In this document: positions 52,700 through 60,521 of the stretch, in pieces | How positions within the stretch are numbered: position 1 is the stretch's first letter | Layout of the letters: each line of letters opens with the position of its first letter | NCBI RefSeq assembly: GCF_044466355.1 | Contig: NZ_JBITMQ010000001.1 | Location: 1,116,001-1,180,000, forward strand | Source: Actinophytocola sp044466355 | Lineage (GTDB): Bacteria > Actinomycetota > Actinomycetes > Mycobacteriales > Pseudonocardiaceae | Direction: 5' to 3' | Length of the DNA stretch: 64,000 nucleotides | Program-made: the position numbers and the translations under genes | The notes under the pieces: model-generated | Told to the model about the DNA's origin: nothing | Database searches by the model: none | What the model saw: only the letters and a program-made list of their open reading frames with translations

Positions 52700-52857
52700 C
52701 CCCGTCAGCTCCCGCGTTCCGCCGCGGGCTGACCCACCCGGCGGCGGCGCTGCTCCTGGCACCCGCCGCGGTCGCCCTGGCACTGGCCGGGTGGGCGGTC
52801 GCCGTGTGGGCGGTGCTGGGCGGGCTCGCGGGGTACACGCTGTCCGGCTCCGTTTGA
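52696..52857 (+). CDS. 53-aa membrane protein
   Basis: GTG 52696 overlaps the preceding stop (GTGA). The peptide has one long hydrophobic stretch (about residues 15-48) and ends in GYTLSGSV. Its stop (TGA 52855-52857) is in the same frame as the next membrane ORF, so it is either a small partner protein or the N-terminal part of a protein broken by a stop or error. Confidence 0.55.
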   Translation: MTPSAPAFRRGLTHPAAALLLAPAAVALALAGWAVAVWAVLGGLAGYTLSGSV

Positions 52858-52947
52858 ACGAGGAACAGCGCGTTCGCGCTGACCTCGCCAGGTTGGCGGG
52901 GCAGGACGAGGCAGGGCACGGCGCTCCTGCTGTTCGACACCGGGCTG

Positions 52948-53442
52948 GTGCTGGGTGCGCTGCTGAGCGCGCTCGTGCTGTGGGTGGTCAGCGGCCTCGC
53001 CACGCCGGTGCCCGAGGTCGTGCGGTACGGGATCGTCGTCGCGGTGACCGTCGCCGGGGTGCTGCGGGACGCGGGCGTGGTGCGGTTCCCACTGCCGCAG
53101 AACGCGCGGCAGGTCCCACAGGACGTGCTGACCGGTGACGTGGCGCGGGGTTCGCTGCGGTTCGGCTTCGAGATGGGCACCGGGGTGCGCACCTACGTGT
53201 CGTCCACCGTGCCGTACGTGCTGGTGGCCGCCCTGCTGTTGACCGGACCCGGCTTCGTGACCGCGGTCGCGACCGGCGTGGGCTTCGGCCTCGGGCGGGC
53301 GCTCACCCCGACGGCGCGGTACGTGAGCCGGGACGGCGAGACGTGGGACGACGTGCTGTACCGGCACCTGCCCGCGATCAAGGTCGTGAGCGGGGTGGCG
53401 GTGGCCGCCGCACTGGCCGTCCTGCTGCTCGTGCCGCGCTGA
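52948..53442 (+). CDS. Membrane protein of the redox-folding operon, unknown function
   Basis: About 164 aa from GTG 52948. The frame is open back to 52858 with more hydrophobic codons (ALLLFDTGLVLG), so the true start is probably further upstream, perhaps a CTG or in continuity with the 53-aa ORF. Four hydrophobic segments and a conserved-looking loop VRFPLPQNARQVPQ/GFEMGTGVRTYVSSTVPYVL are seen. It is the last gene of the operon beginning at 50079; a membrane electron carrier or channel is possible but not shown. Confidence 0.6.
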   Translation: MLGALLSALVLWVVSGLATPVPEVVRYGIVVAVTVAGVLRDAGVVRFPLPQNARQVPQDVLTGDVARGSLRFGFEMGTGVRTYVSSTVPYVLVAALLLTGPGFVTAVATGVGFGLGRALTPTARYVSRDGETWDDVLYRHLPAIKVVSGVAVAAALAVLLLVPR

Positions 53443-53506
53443 TCGGCGCACGCCGACCCGCGTACGCTCGCCGTGCGCGGCTGGGGCGAACACAGGGGAG
53501 TTGTCG

Positions 53507-53998
53507 ATGTCGGACGTCTACGAGATCGTGCTGACCGTGGATCTGGTGCCGGAGATCGGTGACCCGGAGCTGGCCGAGTTGCGGTGGCACCTGGGGGCGG
53601 GGCCGCGGCCGGAGACGTACCCCATGGGCAGCGACAACCACGTCGAGACCTTCCCGCTCGGCGACCCCGCGGACCCGGACTGCCAGTGGGAGACTGCCGA
53701 ACCGGAGCCGTTGTTCGCGGGGCGCGGCGCCGCACACCGCGTCGGCGGGGTGCTCGTGTCCGAACTGGTCGGCGGGCCGAGCGGGTGGGCGTTGACGGTG
53801 CGTCAGGAGGTGCACCCGGACGCCTTCTCGCAGTTGCGGACGTTGACGGACTGGCTCGGCCGGCACGCGCGGACCGCCACCCCGTTCGTCGGGTACGTGC
53901 GGTTCCACGAGGACGTCGAGGTCTCGCCGCTCGTGCTCCGGAACCGGGAGATCGCCCTCCCCGACGCGGTCCAGGCACACCTGCTCGACTGGGAGTGA
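53507..53998 (+). CDS. Hypothetical protein, cytoplasmic
   Basis: This 163-aa protein has no signal or membrane helix and alternating beta/alpha character (EIVLTVDLVPEIGDPELAEL; FVGYVRFHEDVEVSPL). The family is not recognised. ATG 53507 is preferred over TTG 53501. It stands alone between the redox operon and the lipoprotein gene. Confidence 0.7.
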   Translation: MSDVYEIVLTVDLVPEIGDPELAELRWHLGAGPRPETYPMGSDNHVETFPLGDPADPDCQWETAEPEPLFAGRGAAHRVGGVLVSELVGGPSGWALTVRQEVHPDAFSQLRTLTDWLGRHARTATPFVGYVRFHEDVEVSPLVLRNREIALPDAVQAHLLDWE

Positions 53999-54037
53999 CG
54001 TGCGCGCGGGCCGCCGGTGGCGTTACTGTGCGGCCCC

Positions 54038-54433
54038 ATGCCATCGAGACGGGTGATCCTGGTGTTGACGCTCGGAGCCGTGGTGCCGCTCGCCGGGTGC
54101 ACCTCAGCCGCGGGCTTCGAGGAGCGCATGGACTTTCTGCGGCAGATGTCCCGGCAGGGCGCGCAGACCCACGACCTGCTCGCGGCCCAGGAAGCCCCGG
54201 ACATCGACGAGGAACGGTGCGACCGGGCGTTCGACGGAATCGTCCGCACCGAGGACTTCCCGTCCGACCTGCCCAGCGGCGGCCAGTCAAAGGAATGGGC
54301 CGCACAGATCCGCGAGTTCTTCGTGGACTCGTGCGTCTCCGGAAAACCCAAACCCACGGACAACCGCGAACCCCCCACCCCAACCCCGACAACAACAACG
54401 GCCGTCACGACCACAACAACCCCCGAACCGTGA
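54038..54433 (+). CDS. Small lipoprotein, unknown function
   Basis: This 131-aa protein has a lipobox PLAGC (Cys about 24), a helical middle part with Asp/Glu and two Cys (EERCDRAF; DSCVSGK), and a C-terminal tail of Pro/Thr repeats. The tail is typical of cell-wall-spanning spacers. ATG 54038 starts the signal peptide. No function can be given. It is followed by the hairpin repeat. Confidence 0.72.
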   Translation: MPSRRVILVLTLGAVVPLAGCTSAAGFEERMDFLRQMSRQGAQTHDLLAAQEAPDIDEERCDRAFDGIVRTEDFPSDLPSGGQSKEWAAQIREFFVDSCVSGKPKPTDNREPPTPTPTTTTAVTTTTTPEP

Positions 54434-54462
54434 CAAACCCCCAGTAACCAACCATCCCACCC

Positions 54463-54640
54463 CGCGAGTCGCGCGCGAGAACACCGCGAGTCGCGCGCCC
54501 GGACACACCGAGTTGGTCAATTCGTGCATGTTGGGCCTCCGGGGGACCTACACGAATTCGACAACTCGTTGTGCGTGAGCGCGCGACTCGCCATGTTCTG
54601 GCGCGCGACTCGCGGTGTTCTGGGGCGCGACTCGCGGGTG
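54463..54640. repeat. Large nested inverted repeat with CGCGAGTCGCG arms
   Basis: Two left arms (about 54463-54475 and 54484-54496: CGCGAGTCGCGCG) face three right arms (GCGCGACTCGC at about 54581, 54604 and 54625). Inside them CGAGTTG pairs with CAACTCG and AATTCGTG (about 54519-54526) with CACGAATT (about 54551-54558). The set can fold into one long hairpin. It lies between a lipoprotein gene and the kdp promoter. The same arms are found at 12234-12510. There is no coding sequence, and no CRISPR-type spacing. Confidence 0.8.
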
Positions 54641-54660
54641 GTGGTGGGTGTTTGGGGGGC

Positions 54661-54699
54661 GTTAAGGCGGGGGCTGGGGGCGTCAAGGTCTCGTCAGGG
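54661..54699 (+). promoter_or_regulatory. Direct repeats upstream of kdp (OmpR-family type)
   Basis: GTTAAGG (54661), GTCAAGG (54682) and GTCAGGG (54693) start 21 and 11 bp apart, two and one helical turns. Phased direct repeats like these are bound by OmpR-family regulators such as KdpE. They lie 76 bp before the first small kdp-operon gene. Confidence 0.5.
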
Positions 54700-54774
54700 G
54701 GGCGCCGCTTGTGTCTCATCGGGCGCAGACTCCGCTCGGTTGGTCGCCGTTGGGGCGGCCCACGTGGAGGGAGC

Positions 54775-54867
54775 ATGGGGCTGATGGCCGACCTGGCCTG
54801 TGCCGTGCTGCTGATCGCCGGCTTCCTGGTCCTCGCCTTGGCGTTGCGTGGATTGGAGTGGCTGTGA
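54775..54867 (+). CDS. 30-aa membrane peptide before kdpF
   Basis: ATG 54775 (or ATG 54784) follows GGAGGGAG. The peptide is almost one membrane helix (CAVLLIAGFLVLALALRGLE). Its stop overlaps the kdpF GTG. Small hydrophobic peptides of this type sit before kdpF in other actinomycetes; it probably joins or tunes the pump. Confidence 0.6.
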   Translation: MGLMADLACAVLLIAGFLVLALALRGLEWL

Positions 54868-54965
54868 GTGGCGCCGGTGTCCTGGCGAACGTCGTCGGCG
54901 GTGTGCTCGCACTGCTGCTGATCATCTACCTGTTCGTGGCACTCACCCGTCCGGAGAGGTTCTGA
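54864..54965 (+). CDS. kdpF: Potassium-transporting ATPase small subunit
   Basis: 33 aa, GTG 54864. One membrane helix with the typical ending LLLIIYLFVALTRPERF. KdpF stabilises the KdpABC complex. Its TGA shares a base with the kdpA ATG, continuing the tight coupling of this operon. Confidence 0.85.
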   Translation: MSGAGVLANVVGGVLALLLIIYLFVALTRPERF

Positions 54966-56626
54966 TGACGTCCACTGTGGCCGGTCTGCTCCAGGTCGGT
55001 GTGCTGCTGGTGGCGCTCGCGGTCGTGTACCGGCCGCTGGGGGACTACATGGCGCGGGTGTTCACCGACCGCGACCACCTCGCGGTCGAACGCGCCATCT
55101 ACCGCGTCGGCCGGGTGAACCCGGAGAGCCAGCAGCGTTGGCCCGTGTACGCCGCGGGGGTGCTCGGGTTCTCGCTCGTGTCGATCGTGCTGCTCTACCT
55201 CGTCCAGCGGCTGCAACCGTTGCTGCCGTGGAACTTCGGCCGCGGTGCCGTCGAACCGGGCATCGCGTTCAACACGGCGGTCAGTTTCGTGACGAACACG
55301 AACTGGCAGTCGTACGTGCCCGAGGTCGTCATGGGGCACACGGTCCAGATGCTGGGTCTGACGGTGCAGAACTTCGTGTCCGCGGCCGTCGGGCTCGCGG
55401 TGGCGATCGCGCTGGTGCGCGGGTTCACGCGGTCGGCGACGGACCGGCTCGGCAACTTCTGGGTGGACCTCGTGCGCGGCGTCGTGCGGATCCTGCTGCC
55501 CATGGCGTTCGTGTTCGCGGTCGTGCTGATCGCGCTGGGCGTGGTGCAGAGCCTGGCGTCCGGGGTGGCGGTGACGAACCCGGACGGCTCGTCGAGCACG
55601 ATCGCGCTCGCCCCGGCCGCGTCGCAGGAGGCGATCAAGGAGCTGGGCACGAACGGCGGCGGCATCTTCAACGCCAACTCGTCCCACCCGTTCGAGAACC
55701 CCAACGGCTGGACGAACCTGGTCGAGATCTTCCTGATCCTCGTCATCCCGGTGAGCCTCACGAGGACGTTCGGCACGCTGGTCGGCAACCGGCGGCAGGG
55801 TTACGCACTGCTGTCGGTGATGGCGGTGCTGTGGGGCGCGATGCTGACCGTCGTCTGGTGGGCCGAGGCGCACCCGAACGGGCCCGCCGCGCTGCTCGCC
55901 GGCGCCGCCGTGGAAGGAAAGGAACAACGGTTCGGGATTCCCGGTTCGGCGTTGTTCGCCGACGCCACCACGGGAACGTCCACCGGCGCGGTGAACGCGA
56001 TGCACGACAGCTTCACCGGCCTCGGTGGCGGCGGGGTGATCCTGAACATGCTGTTCGGCGAGATGACGCCGGGCGGCGTGGGCACGGGCCTGTACTCGAT
56101 CCTGGTGATGGCGATCATCGCCGTGTTCCTCGCCGGGCTGATGGTCGGCCGCACGCCGGAGTACCTCGGCAAGAAAGTGGGGCGTCGCGAGGTGACGGCC
56201 GCCGCGATCTCCATCCTCGCCATGCCGACCGTGCTGCTGCTCGGCGCGGGCATCGCGATCCTGCTGCCCGGCACACCCGGCCACCTCGCGAACAGCGGCA
56301 GCCACGGCTGGTCGGAGGTGCTGTACGCCTACACGTCCGCGTCGAACAACAACGGCAGCGCGTTCGCGGGCATCACCGTCACGAGCCCGTGGTTCCAGTC
56401 CTCACTGGGCATCTGCATGCTGTTCGGCCGGTTGATCCCGATCCTGGCGGTGCTGTGCCTCGCCGGATCGCTTGCGGCGCAGAAGAAGGTGCCCGCGACG
56501 GCCGGCACGCTGCCCACCCACGGCCCGCTGTTCGGCACGCTGCTGACCGGCACGGTCGTGCTCGTCGCGGCACTCACGTTCGTCCCCGCACTCGCCCTCG
56601 GTCCCGTCGCGGAGGCACTCGCATGA
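54965..56626 (+). CDS. kdpA: Potassium-transporting ATPase channel-like subunit A
   Basis: This 553-aa membrane protein has the four selectivity-filter-like repeats of KdpA, including FNTAVSFVTNTNWQ, ELGTNGGGIFNANSSHPFENP and the later GGGVILNMLFGEMTPGG and NNNGSAFAG. It selects and moves K+ using the pump subunit KdpB. Its length is normal. It starts at ATG 54965 and overlaps kdpB by 4 bp. Confidence 0.95.
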   Translation: MTSTVAGLLQVGVLLVALAVVYRPLGDYMARVFTDRDHLAVERAIYRVGRVNPESQQRWPVYAAGVLGFSLVSIVLLYLVQRLQPLLPWNFGRGAVEPGIAFNTAVSFVTNTNWQSYVPEVVMGHTVQMLGLTVQNFVSAAVGLAVAIALVRGFTRSATDRLGNFWVDLVRGVVRILLPMAFVFAVVLIALGVVQSLASGVAVTNPDGSSSTIALAPAASQEAIKELGTNGGGIFNANSSHPFENPNGWTNLVEIFLILVIPVSLTRTFGTLVGNRRQGYALLSVMAVLWGAMLTVVWWAEAHPNGPAALLAGAAVEGKEQRFGIPGSALFADATTGTSTGAVNAMHDSFTGLGGGGVILNMLFGEMTPGGVGTGLYSILVMAIIAVFLAGLMVGRTPEYLGKKVGRREVTAAAISILAMPTVLLLGAGIAILLPGTPGHLANSGSHGWSEVLYAYTSASNNNGSAFAGITVTSPWFQSSLGICMLFGRLIPILAVLCLAGSLAAQKKVPATAGTLPTHGPLFGTLLTGTVVLVAALTFVPALALGPVAEALA

Positions 56627-58707
56627 CCACCACGACCGAACGACCCGTCGCCGACCGGCGCCACGCCGCGAGGACCGGCCGGGTCGGCGCCGGGGTGTTC
56701 AGCCCCCGCCAGTTGCTCGTGTCCCTGCCGGACGCGCTGCGCAAGCTCGACCCGCGCCACCAGGTGCGCAACCCCGTCATGTTCGTCGTGTGGGCGGGCT
56801 CGGTGCTCACCACGGTGTTCGCGGTCGGGGACCCGAGCGTGTTCACGGTCATGGTCGCGGTGTGGCTGTGGTTCACGGTCCTGTTCGCCAACCTGGCCGA
56901 GGCGGTGGCCGAGGGCCGCGGCAAGGCGCAGGCGGAGACCCTGCGACGCACCAAGAAGGAGACGATGGCGCGCAGGCTGCGCGCCGACGGCGTCGAGGAA
57001 CACGTGCCGGGAGCGGAACTGCGGGTCGGTGACCTGGTGGTCGTCGAGGAGGGACAGGTGATCCCCGGCGACGGTGACGTCGTCGAGGGCATCGCCACGG
57101 TCGACGAGTCGGCGATCACCGGTGAGTCCGCGCCGGTGATCCGCGAGTCGGGCGGTGACTTCTCGTCGGTCACCGGCGGCACCACGGTGCTGTCCGACCG
57201 CATCGTCGTGCGGATCGCGACGAAACCCGGCGAGTCGTTCGTGGACCGGATGATCGCGCTCGTCGAGGGCGCGCGGCGGCAGAGGACACCCAACGAGATC
57301 GCCCTGACGATCCTGCTCTCCACACTGACCATCATCTTCCTGCTCGCCGTCGTGACCTCGCAGCCGATCGCGCGGTACTCGGGCGGTACGCAGTCGGTGA
57401 TCGTGCTGACCGCGTTGCTGGTCTGCCTCATCCCCACGACGATCGGCGCGCTCCTCAGCGCGATCGGCATCGCGGGCATGGACCGGCTGGTGCAGCGCAA
57501 CGTGCTCGCCACGTCCGGCCGGGCGGTCGAGGCCGCCGGGGACGTGTCCACCCTGCTGCTCGACAAGACCGGCACGATCACCTTCGGCAACCGGCAGGCC
57601 ACCGAGCTGATCCCGACCGGTACGTCCACAATGGACGAACTGGCGGCGGCGGCCCGGCTGTCCAGCCTCGCCGACAGCACCCCGGAGGGCCGCGGCATCG
57701 TCGGCCTCGTGGCGAGGAACCACGGGCCGGCCGGGCAGGCGGGCGACGACGAGAAGGCGGCCGAGTTCGTGCCGTTCACCGCGCGGACCCGCATGTCCGG
57801 CATCGATCTGGCCGACCGGCACGTCCGCAAGGGCGCCGCGTCCGCCGTCCGCGCGTGGGTCACCGAGGCGGGTGGGGACGTGCCCGTGGCCGTCGACGAG
57901 GTGGTCGACCGGATCAGTGCCGAAGGCGGCACACCGCTCGTGGTGGCGGAACGCGTCGACGGCACCGCGGTGGTCCACGGCGTGATCCGGCTGTCCGACG
58001 TGGTGAAGCCCGCCATGAGGGAGCGGTTCGCCGAGCTGAGGGCCATGGGCATCCGGACCGTCATGATCACCGGCGACAACCCGTTGACGGCGCGGGCGAT
58101 CGCGGCGGAGTCCGGTGTGGACGACTACCTCGCGGAGGCCAGGCCGGAGGACAAGATGGCGTTGATCCGCACGGAACAGGAGGGTGGCCGGCTCGTCGCG
58201 ATGACCGGGGACGGCACCAACGACGCGCCCGCCCTCGCCCAGTCCGACGTCGGCGTCGCGATGAACTCAGGGACCATGGCCGCCAAGGAGGCCGGGAACA
58301 TGGTCGACCTGGACTCCGACCCGACGAAGCTCATCGAGATCGTCGCGATCGGCAAGCAGCTGCTGATCACCCGCGGCGCTCTCACGACGTTCAGCGTGGC
58401 CAACGACCTCGCGAAGTACTTCGCGATCCTGCCCGCCATGTTCGCGGGCATCTTCCCCCAGCTGGACAAACTGAACATCATGAACCTGCACAGCCCGGCG
58501 TCGGCGATCACGTCGGCCGTGGTGTTCAACGCGCTCGTCATCATCGGCCTCGTCCCGCTCGCGCTGCGCGGTGTGCGGTACCGGCCGTCGACCGCGTCCG
58601 CGCTGTTGCGGCGCAACCTCCTCGTCTACGGGCTTGGTGGCGTCGTCACGCCGTTCGCCGGCATCTGGCTCATCGACCTCGTCGTCCGACTCGTCCCGGG
58701 AATGTGA
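56623..58707 (+). CDS. kdpB: Potassium-transporting P-type ATPase subunit B
   Basis: This 694-aa P-type ATPase has the actuator motif ITGESAPVIRESGGD, the membrane motif CLIPTTIGALLSAIGIAGMDR, the phosphorylation site LLDKTGTITFGNRQA, and the hinge MTGDGTNDAPALAQ. ATP splitting here drives K+ uptake through KdpA. The usual Ser of TGES (target of inhibitory phosphorylation) is present. ATG 56623 overlaps the kdpA stop. Confidence 0.95.
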   Translation: MTTTTERPVADRRHAARTGRVGAGVFSPRQLLVSLPDALRKLDPRHQVRNPVMFVVWAGSVLTTVFAVGDPSVFTVMVAVWLWFTVLFANLAEAVAEGRGKAQAETLRRTKKETMARRLRADGVEEHVPGAELRVGDLVVVEEGQVIPGDGDVVEGIATVDESAITGESAPVIRESGGDFSSVTGGTTVLSDRIVVRIATKPGESFVDRMIALVEGARRQRTPNEIALTILLSTLTIIFLLAVVTSQPIARYSGGTQSVIVLTALLVCLIPTTIGALLSAIGIAGMDRLVQRNVLATSGRAVEAAGDVSTLLLDKTGTITFGNRQATELIPTGTSTMDELAAAARLSSLADSTPEGRGIVGLVARNHGPAGQAGDDEKAAEFVPFTARTRMSGIDLADRHVRKGAASAVRAWVTEAGGDVPVAVDEVVDRISAEGGTPLVVAERVDGTAVVHGVIRLSDVVKPAMRERFAELRAMGIRTVMITGDNPLTARAIAAESGVDDYLAEARPEDKMALIRTEQEGGRLVAMTGDGTNDAPALAQSDVGVAMNSGTMAAKEAGNMVDLDSDPTKLIEIVAIGKQLLITRGALTTFSVANDLAKYFAILPAMFAGIFPQLDKLNIMNLHSPASAITSAVVFNALVIIGLVPLALRGVRYRPSTASALLRRNLLVYGLGGVVTPFAGIWLIDLVVRLVPGM

Positions 58708-58711
58708 CTCC

Positions 58712-59347
58712 ATGAACTCGCTCGCCAAACAGACCTTCGCCGGGCTGCGTGTCCTCGTGGTCCTCACCGTGCTGCTGGGCGTCGGCTACCCGCTCGGCGT
58801 GTGGCTCGTCAGCCGGCTGCCCGGGTTGCACGCCAACGCGGAAGGCTCCGTCGTCGCGGTCGACGGCAGGACCGTCGGGTCCGACCTGATCGGCATCGAC
58901 CCGGTGGCGAAGGACCCGGCGCACGACCCGTGGTTCCACACGCGGCCTTCCGCGATCGCGCTCGACCGGGACGGGGACGGGTCCCCCGACGCGCTGGGCC
59001 CCGCGGACCCGTCGGTGTCAGGCGGCTCCAACAAGGGCGGTTTCGACGACGACCTCGCCGCCGCCATCCAGGCCCGCAAGGACGCCGTCGCCCGGCGCGA
59101 GGGCGTGCACCCGGCGCGGGTGCCCGCCGACGCCGTGACCGCGTCGGCGTCCGGCCTGGACCCGCACATCAGCCCCGCCTACGCAGAACTGCAGGTGCCC
59201 AGGGTCGCCCGCGAGAACGGGTTGTCCGAAGAGGACGTTCGCGCGCTGGTCACCGGCAACACCGACGGCCGCGGCGCCGGGATCCTCGGTGAACCCGGCG
59301 TGAACGTGCTGAGGCTGAACCTCGCCGTCCAGGCGGCGGGAAGGTGA
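58712..59347 (+). CDS. kdpC: Potassium-transporting ATPase subunit C
   Basis: This 211-aa protein has one N-terminal helix (about 12-34) and then a soluble domain with WFHTRPSA, SGGSNKG, and GLDPHISPAYAELQVPRVA, the KdpC signature. It helps nucleotide binding to the complex. It is the last gene of the kdp unit: no kdpD or kdpE follows, so the sensor pair must lie elsewhere or be absent. The convergent globin-fusion gene begins 3 bp beyond its stop. Confidence 0.93.
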   Translation: MNSLAKQTFAGLRVLVVLTVLLGVGYPLGVWLVSRLPGLHANAEGSVVAVDGRTVGSDLIGIDPVAKDPAHDPWFHTRPSAIALDRDGDGSPDALGPADPSVSGGSNKGGFDDDLAAAIQARKDAVARREGVHPARVPADAVTASASGLDPHISPAYAELQVPRVARENGLSEEDVRALVTGNTDGRGAGILGEPGVNVLRLNLAVQAAGR

Positions 59348-59350
59348 ACG

Positions 59351-60103
59351 TCAGCCTCGCCAGGGGCGCACGTTCCCCCAACCCCAGGCCGGCATCGGCT
59401 CCGCCGCGTTCGGCGTGGCGTCCGGGGCGGAGAAGATCACCGCCAGGCGGGTGCCCCATTCGAGGTAACCCGCGAACGCGGAACGGAACTCCGGGTCGTC
59501 GGGCAGACCCACCTCGTCGGCGGTGCCCTGCAGAAGCGCGACCCACCGTCGGCGCTGCTGCTCGGTGATGCCCTTGCCGAGGTGCATCGCGATCATGTGC
59601 GGGTGCCCGCCGCGTTGCTCCGAGTACGTGCGGGGACCGCCGAACACCTCGCTGAGCCACGTCGCGACGTGCTTCGCGTGGTCGGCGTCCATGTCGGCGA
59701 ACAGCGGTGCGAGCAACTCGTCCTGCGGGACCCGCTCGTAGAACGTCTGGAAGAGCTTGTCGAACGCCTCGGCGCCGCCCGCCCACTCGAACAGGGTCGG
59801 TACCGGATCGGCGATCTCGACCGGCGCGTAGTGGCGCATCTCCTCGATGTCGTCGACGAACGCGCCGATCTCGGCGAAGAACGGCGGGAAGTGCGGGCCG
59901 GTGCGGAACCCCTCCACGTGGTCGCGGGTGGAGGTCCAGGTCAGCCGGACCACGTAGCTCTCGGTATCCTCCTCGCAGCGCGTCAGTTCGAGGTCGCGGC
60001 ACTCGGGCGCGGCCGCCAGGTGCACGGCCGCGCGGCGGTAGGCGTCCTCGAACTCCGTCGACCGCTCGGCGGGCACGCGGTAGCGGATGTACTCGATCCT
60101 CAC
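59351..60103 (-). CDS. Fusion of antibiotic-biosynthesis-monooxygenase domain and truncated haemoglobin
   Basis: A 250-aa protein. Residues 1-95 are an ABM-type dimeric ferredoxin-like fold (MRIEYIRYRVPAERSTEFED; ESYVVRLTWTSTRDHVEGF). Residues about 105-235 form a group II truncated globin with YERVPQDELLAPLF, the HPHMIAMHLGKGI block (proximal His region) and WGTRLAVIFS. The globin binds O2 or NO; the fused domain may react with or guard a substrate. Such fusions are known in a few actinobacteria. It is divergent from the HxlR gene, which has a palindromic operator in the shared region. Confidence 0.85.
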   Translation of the reverse strand: MRIEYIRYRVPAERSTEFEDAYRRAAVHLAAAPECRDLELTRCEEDTESYVVRLTWTSTRDHVEGFRTGPHFPPFFAEIGAFVDDIEEMRHYAPVEIADPVPTLFEWAGGAEAFDKLFQTFYERVPQDELLAPLFADMDADHAKHVATWLSEVFGGPRTYSEQRGGHPHMIAMHLGKGITEQQRRRWVALLQGTADEVGLPDDPEFRSAFAGYLEWGTRLAVIFSAPDATPNAAEPMPAWGWGNVRPWRG

Positions 60104-60137
60104 CCGGCTAGTCGATCACCCTTGGTTCGGGGTCGGC

Positions 60138-60149
60138 AAGTACGTACTT
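60138..60149. promoter_or_regulatory. Palindromic operator AAGTACGTACTT
   Basis: A perfect 12-bp palindrome 9 bp before the HxlR start and 35 bp before the globin-fusion start on the other strand. HxlR proteins bind short GTAC-containing inverted repeats, so this is the likely binding site for autoregulation and for control of the globin gene. Confidence 0.6.
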
Positions 60150-60157
60150 TGTGGTTC

Positions 60158-60505
60158 GTGAACGTGCGGAGAACGCGGTACTACTGCCCGGTCGAACTCG
60201 CCGTCGACGTCATCGGCGGGAAGTGGGCCGTGGTCGTGCTGGCCCACCTCAAGGACGGTGCGCACCGGTACGGCGAACTGCGCAGGCGGATGCCGGACGT
60301 CAGCGAGAAGGTCCTCACCACCCGGTTGCGTGAGCTGGAGGCCGCCGGTCTCGTCGAGCGCACCGCCGACGACGGCGTCCCGCCGACCGTGACCTACCGG
60401 CTGTCCACCGAGGCCGCCGAACTCGCCCCGGCGCTGCGTGTCCTCTACGACTGGGGCCAACGCCGCGCCGACCGCGACGGCATTCCGATCGAACCGGTCA
60501 CCTGA
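60158..60505 (+). CDS. HxlR-family transcriptional regulator
   Basis: This 115-aa winged-helix protein (GTG 60158) has the HxlR block YCPVELAVDVIGGKWAVVVL, then HRYGELRRRMPDVSEKVLTTRLREL as recognition region, and PTVTYRLSTEAAEL in the wing. One Cys lies near the N-terminus (YYCPVE), where redox-sensing HxlR proteins have theirs, so sensing of electrophiles or oxidants is possible. It probably controls itself and the divergent globin fusion. Confidence 0.88.
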   Translation: MNVRRTRYYCPVELAVDVIGGKWAVVVLAHLKDGAHRYGELRRRMPDVSEKVLTTRLRELEAAGLVERTADDGVPPTVTYRLSTEAAELAPALRVLYDWGQRRADRDGIPIEPVT

Positions 60506-60521
60506 CCGGCCCGGCTCCGCG

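Noticed and set aside
54463..54640. CRISPR array
   Set aside because: The repeated units are palindromic arms of one hairpin, with no unique spacers of equal length and no cas genes.
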